Shown: positions 14,460 through 17,313 of the stretch, piece after piece
Position numbering within the stretch: position 1 is the stretch's first letter
Layout: each line of letters opens with the position of its first letter
Assembly (NCBI GenBank): GCA_913041775.1
Contig: CAJWJW010000009.1
Span: 1 to 17,313, forward strand
Reading direction: 5' to 3'
Source: an uncultured Flavobacteriales bacterium
Lineage (GTDB): Bacteria; Bacteroidota; Bacteroidia; Flavobacteriales; UBA7430
DNA length: 17,313 nt
Notes under the pieces: model-generated
The model's database searches: none
What the model saw: only the letters and a program-made list of their open reading frames with translations
Told to the model about the DNA's origin: nothing
Made by a program: the position numbers and the translations under genes

Positions 14460-14479
14460 TTCGCTCAAAACATAACAAC

Positions 14480-16825
14480 ATGAAACAAACACTACTTCTT
14501 ATTATTGGATTAATAAGTTTTACCCTCCAAGGTCAACAATCTTTAAACACAAATTTTTTAGGACAGAAATCATATTCAGAAGAACTCAGTGATATTTGGG
14601 GATACGAAAATGAGGGTAGTGAATACGCTTTAGTTGGTGTTTACAATGGAATTTCTGTTGTAGATGTTACAATTCCTTCTAATCCAATTGAGTTAGCTTT
14701 CTTTGGAGGTGATGAGTCTATCTGGAGAGATTTAAAAACTTGGGGAGATTACTTATATTGTATAAATGAATCTAATGGAGGTTTACAGATTGTAAACCTT
14801 GCTGAGGTAATAAATGGAGATTTAAATCCTACTTACATCGAAAATACAGATTTAGGTTTTACCACAGCTCACAATATATTTATTGATGAAAATGGGATTC
14901 TTTATGTATTCGGTTCTAATTATAGTTCTGGTGGCTGTGAGATGTACGACTTGAGTATCAATCCAGAAAACCCAACATTCTTAGGAGTATTTGATGATTA
15001 TTATTTTCATGATGGAATGGTTAGAGGCGATACCTTGTGGGGTGGAGCTATTTACGGAGGTGTGTTTTCTGTTATTGATGTAAGTGATAAGGCAAATCCA
15101 ACTATACTCGCATCTCATTCTACACCAAATACTTTTTCTCATAATTGTTGGATTTCTGACGATGGAGATTATTTATTTACAACCGACGAGGTTAGTGGTG
15201 CATATGTAGCTGCATATGACGTGTCAGATTTAGATGATATCCAAGAAATAGATAGAATTCAAGCTTGGAGTAGCGATTCTGATGTGATCCCTCATAATAC
15301 TCATGTTAATGGAGATTTCATCATCACTTCTTATTATAGAGATGGTGTTTCAATTGTCGATGTGAGTAATCCATCTAATTTAGTGGAGGTTGGTTATTAT
15401 GATACTTCAGATGATTTTAGTGGAAACGGCTTTAATGGTGCCTGGGGTGCTTTCCCTTGGTTGCCTTCTGGTAATATATTAGTTACAGACATAGAAAAGG
15501 GTTTGTTTATTATTGAACCAAAGTATACAAACGCAAGCTTTTTAGAGGGACTTATAACCGATGCTTCTACAGGAGCACTTTTAAGTAATGTATTGGTCGA
15601 TGTTATTGGTCAAAATATAAGTTCTTTTTCTGAACTTGATGGCTCTTATCAGACGGGTACTGCAGATGCAGGTATATATACAGTTAGTTTTGCTGCACCA
15701 GGTTACGAAGACCAGCTTATTGAGGTTTCTTTAGTTAGTGGAGAGATTGTTTCCGTTGCAGTTCAATTAAATCCATTCAATTCCTATGGGGTTCAGTTAT
15801 CTGTATCTGATGCTTTAACTTTTGTAGGTATTCCTTCTGCAGTAGTTCATGTATATAATGAAGATTTTGATTATAATTGGGCTTCTAATCAAGATGGATA
15901 TATAACGAGTACTTTAACTCCAGGAACCTATAACGTATCCATAGGTGTATGGGGATATCAAAGTGTCTGCTCAGAATTTACAGTTCAGGAGAGTCAATTA
16001 GAAATGTCTTTTGATTTAGACAAAGGCTATGCTGATGATTTCGCTATCGATTTAGGTTGGACTGTAGAGAGCGAGCTTAGTTTAACTGCTGGCGCTTGGG
16101 TTCGTGAAAATCCTAATGGTACAGAATATCAAGGTCAGACTATGAACCCTTCATCTGATGTGCTAGGTGATTGTGGCGACATGGCTTTTGTTACTGGGAA
16201 CCTGGAAGGTGCTAATTATTATGTAGATGATGTGGATGGTGGTCATACCACAATTTACGCTCCTTTAATGGATTTAAGTCTTTATCAGGATGTCTCCTTC
16301 TCATTTCATACTTGGTTTAAAAATGGAGGGGGTCAAGGAGCTCCAAACGATTCCCTACTAGTATCAATAAACAATGGTAGTGAAACGGCTCTGCTTTACA
16401 GCAGGTCAGTTCAAGATGCTTCGTCTAGTTGGGTGGCATATCAAGTTGATTTACCAGAAGGAATGGAATTAACGAATGTGATGCAGTTAACTGTTAAGAC
16501 AATGGATTTTGATAACTCTGGTCACTTGGTGGAAGCTGGATTCGATAATTTTAAAGTGCATGGGTCTATATTGTCCGATATAGAGATCAGTAAATCTATT
16601 CTTTCTGTATATCCTAATCCATCAAGAGATGGATTCTTTAAGGTATACTCGATAGAGGAAAGCTCTTTGTTGTCTATATCTGACATGTCTGGTAAGCTTA
16701 TCCATCAGTCAGCTCTAGTAAAAGGGCAGAATATCATAGATTTCTCTCATTTAAGTCGCGGTACTTACTTATTAAAAACTCAATTTGAGGGTGTAATTCA
16801 AACGACTCTGTGGATTAGAGAATAA
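14480..16825 (+). CDS. Secreted LVIVD-repeat / choice-of-anchor B beta-propeller protein with type A T9SS sorting domain
   Basis: The 781-residue exported protein has no assigned enzymatic function. A signal peptide covers about 1-18 (MKQTLLLIIGLISFTLQG). Residues about 25-350 form a predicted six-bladed propeller of LVIVD-type repeats (GISVVDVTIPSNP, GLQIVNLAEV, CEMYDLSINPENP, VFSVIDVSDKANP, YVAAYDVSDL, VSIVDVSNPSN), matching the family named choice-of-anchor B. Four blades carry His at an equivalent place: H131, H177, H221, and H272/H275. Two carboxypeptidase-regulatory-like (Ig-type) domains follow, at about 354-432 and 436-513. A jelly-roll-like region (about 517-695) resembling MAM/choice-of-anchor J domains comes next. 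The tail (about 705-781: LSVYPNPSRDGFFKVY, SISDMSGKLI, LSRGTYLLKTQF) is a type A T9SS sorting domain. The gene stands alone between the parC terminator and the putative rRNA leader. Confidence 0.92.
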   Translation: MKQTLLLIIGLISFTLQGQQSLNTNFLGQKSYSEELSDIWGYENEGSEYALVGVYNGISVVDVTIPSNPIELAFFGGDESIWRDLKTWGDYLYCINESNGGLQIVNLAEVINGDLNPTYIENTDLGFTTAHNIFIDENGILYVFGSNYSSGGCEMYDLSINPENPTFLGVFDDYYFHDGMVRGDTLWGGAIYGGVFSVIDVSDKANPTILASHSTPNTFSHNCWISDDGDYLFTTDEVSGAYVAAYDVSDLDDIQEIDRIQAWSSDSDVIPHNTHVNGDFIITSYYRDGVSIVDVSNPSNLVEVGYYDTSDDFSGNGFNGAWGAFPWLPSGNILVTDIEKGLFIIEPKYTNASFLEGLITDASTGALLSNVLVDVIGQNISSFSELDGSYQTGTADAGIYTVSFAAPGYEDQLIEVSLVSGEIVSVAVQLNPFNSYGVQLSVSDALTFVGIPSAVVHVYNEDFDYNWASNQDGYITSTLTPGTYNVSIGVWGYQSVCSEFTVQESQLEMSFDLDKGYADDFAIDLGWTVESELSLTAGAWVRENPNGTEYQGQTMNPSSDVLGDCGDMAFVTGNLEGANYYVDDVDGGHTTIYAPLMDLSLYQDVSFSFHTWFKNGGGQGAPNDSLLVSINNGSETALLYSRSVQDASSSWVAYQVDLPEGMELTNVMQLTVKTMDFDNSGHLVEAGFDNFKVHGSILSDIEISKSILSVYPNPSRDGFFKVYSIEESSLLSISDMSGKLIHQSALVKGQNIIDFSHLSRGTYLLKTQFEGVIQTTLWIRE

Positions 16826-16850
16826 CCTTCCTCCTATTTCTTAATGAAAT

Positions 16851-16872
16851 CGACCCTTATGGTTGGCTTTTT
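16851..16872 (+). terminator. Weak intrinsic terminator after the LVIVD-repeat protein gene
   Basis: CGACC (16851-16855) pairs with GGTTG (16861-16865) around a 5-nt loop, with one G-U pair, and is followed by GCTTTTT. It starts 25 nt after the stop at 16825. The stem is short, so efficiency is uncertain. Confidence 0.45.
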
Positions 16873-16879
16873 AAGTTTA

Positions 16880-16901
16880 ACAAATACGCTAATGTATTTG
16901 T
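16880..16901. repeat. Perfect 8-bp inverted repeat (hairpin)
   Basis: ACAAATAC (16880-16887) and GTATTTGT (16894-16901) are exact reverse complements around GCTAAT. There is no U tract after it, so it is not a typical terminator by itself. It lies between the weak terminator and the first leader promoter. Confidence 0.5.
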
Positions 16902-16965
16902 AAGTAGTTGATAGCCTAGATGGTTATAATTACTTAAGAAAAAGAATAAAAAAGAGTGAAATAGG

Positions 16966-16998
16966 TTTGTTTAAGTGGAAGTAGTTAGCCTATATTTG
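16966..16998 (+). promoter_or_regulatory. Strong Bacteroidota promoter P1 of the putative rRNA leader
   Basis: TTTG (16966-16969), a 21-nt spacer and TATATTTG (16991-16998) match the Bacteroidota -33/-7 consensus in both boxes and spacing. The start should be near 17005. The sequence after the -7 box, CAATCGCT, closely matches that after P2 (CAGCCGCT). Confidence 0.75.
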
Positions 16999-17178
16999 CA
17001 ATCGCTTAAAAACAAGAATCGCATTGTTCTTTAAAAATCTAAATCAAACTAGTGAGAATAAAACTTTAAAAGGTTTGTGGGTTAAGTAAAAAGCTTGTAT
17101 TCTTGCGGACCCAAATCACTAATAAGTGTTTCGGAAAGCGAGTCAAAAAAATAAAATTCAAACTTTATTTAAAAAGGC

Positions 17179-17208
17179 TTGCAAAGAATAAAAAAGGCTG
17201 TAGATTTG
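17179..17208 (+). promoter_or_regulatory. Strong Bacteroidota promoter P2 of the putative rRNA leader
   Basis: TTG (17179-17181), a 19-nt spacer and TAGATTTG (17201-17208) are consensus elements at consensus spacing. The -7 box is enclosed by an inverted repeat, GGCTG (17196-17200) and CAGCC (17209-17213). The start should be near 17215. AT-rich sequence immediately upstream (about 17146-17175) could act as an UP-like element. Confidence 0.78.
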
Positions 17209-17313
17209 CAGCCGCTAAGACAATAATTGATTAGAGTTTTAGCAAAAACAAGTACAATAGTTCATTGACAGATATATTAGAAGAGAGAGGTAAGAACAAA
17301 CAACTTACCCCGT

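Larger units (their letters stand above)
16902..17313 (+). other. Probable promoter/leader region of a ribosomal RNA operon (16S beyond the right edge)
   Basis: There is no coding potential in this non-genic end of the window. It has two tandem consensus promoters. Each is followed by a GTTCwTTrAmA element, GTTCTTTAAAAATCTA at 17026-17041 and GTTCATTGACAGATATATT at 17260-17278. The second resembles the GTTC(A/T)TTGACATATT boxes familiar from Bacteroidota rRNA leaders and spacers (established pattern, recalled not searched). A 6-bp hairpin (GGTAAG 17289-17294 with CTTACC 17304-17309) follows close to the edge. No part of a mature 16S rRNA is in the window, so the assignment is inference; a tRNA or another highly expressed stable RNA is the alternative. 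Confidence 0.6.

Noticed and set aside
16902..16995. Near-direct repeat AAGTAGTT..TAGCCTA at about 16902-16918 and 16979-16993, with a similar string in the 9881-9910 hairpin
   Set aside because: The copies are short, imperfect and AT-rich; I cannot tell them from chance and they do not coincide with a known element.
17013..17105. Long-range pairing of CAAGAAT (17013-17019) with ATTCTTG (17099-17105) as a small structured RNA
   Set aside because: Only seven base pairs with no extension on either side, which is expected by chance in a 100-nt AT-rich stretch.
1..17313. CRISPR array, insertion sequence, prophage, toxin-antitoxin or tRNA gene
   Set aside because: Looked for on both strands; no repeat-spacer pattern, transposase motif, phage protein, small paired genes or cloverleaf was seen.

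Overview
The window looks like chromosomal DNA from a member of the Bacteroidota, most likely the Flavobacteriia/Flavobacteriales. The support is: low GC content; several intergenic copies of the Bacteroidota sigma-factor -7 box (TAnnTTTG); two large secreted proteins that end in Bor/Type IX secretion sorting domains, one type B and one type A; and Bacteroidota-style Rel, ParE and ParC proteins. I see no transposase, phage gene, CRISPR array, toxin-antitoxin pair or transfer signature. The content is mostly conserved core genes plus two envelope or secreted proteins.

Layout. Positions 1-4205 are transcribed leftward: fumarylacetoacetase (fahA, 2940-4205), then the bifunctional (p)ppGpp synthetase/hydrolase (rel, 514-2739), then a Fur-family metalloregulator (448 to beyond the left edge). 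A perfect 22-bp-arm hairpin with U-tracts on both sides (2758-2809) separates fahA from rel. fahA is divergent from glyA (serine hydroxymethyltransferase, 4288-5562). Their promoters are interleaved within about 40 bp. Next, rightward, come a 956-residue PKD-repeat protein with a type B T9SS tail (5758-8628), the P-loop ATPase ychF (8720-9811), a tight parE-parC operon for topoisomerase IV (9940-14375) bracketed by terminators, and a 781-residue beta-propeller (LVIVD / choice-of-anchor B type) protein with a type A T9SS tail (14480-16825).

The last 488 bases (16826-17313) hold no gene. They contain a weak terminator, a hairpin, and two strong tandem promoters (TTTG-N21-TATATTTG and TTG-N19-TAGATTTG). 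The promoters share a discriminator (TTTGCA..CGCT), and each is followed by a GTTCwTT boxA-like element. I read this as the promoter/leader of a ribosomal RNA operon whose 16S gene would lie just past the right edge; this is inference.

Functional themes. Rel makes and degrades the alarmone that in bacteria generally controls rRNA synthesis, and probable rRNA promoters sit at the other end of the window. FahA and GlyA are amino-acid/one-carbon metabolism genes. ParE/ParC decatenate chromosomes. YchF is a translation-linked ATPase. The two secreted proteins imply a T9SS encoded elsewhere in the genome. I found no convincing new multi-gene system. The most useful second looks are the regulatory architectures, the His-bearing propeller and the ParC QRDR.
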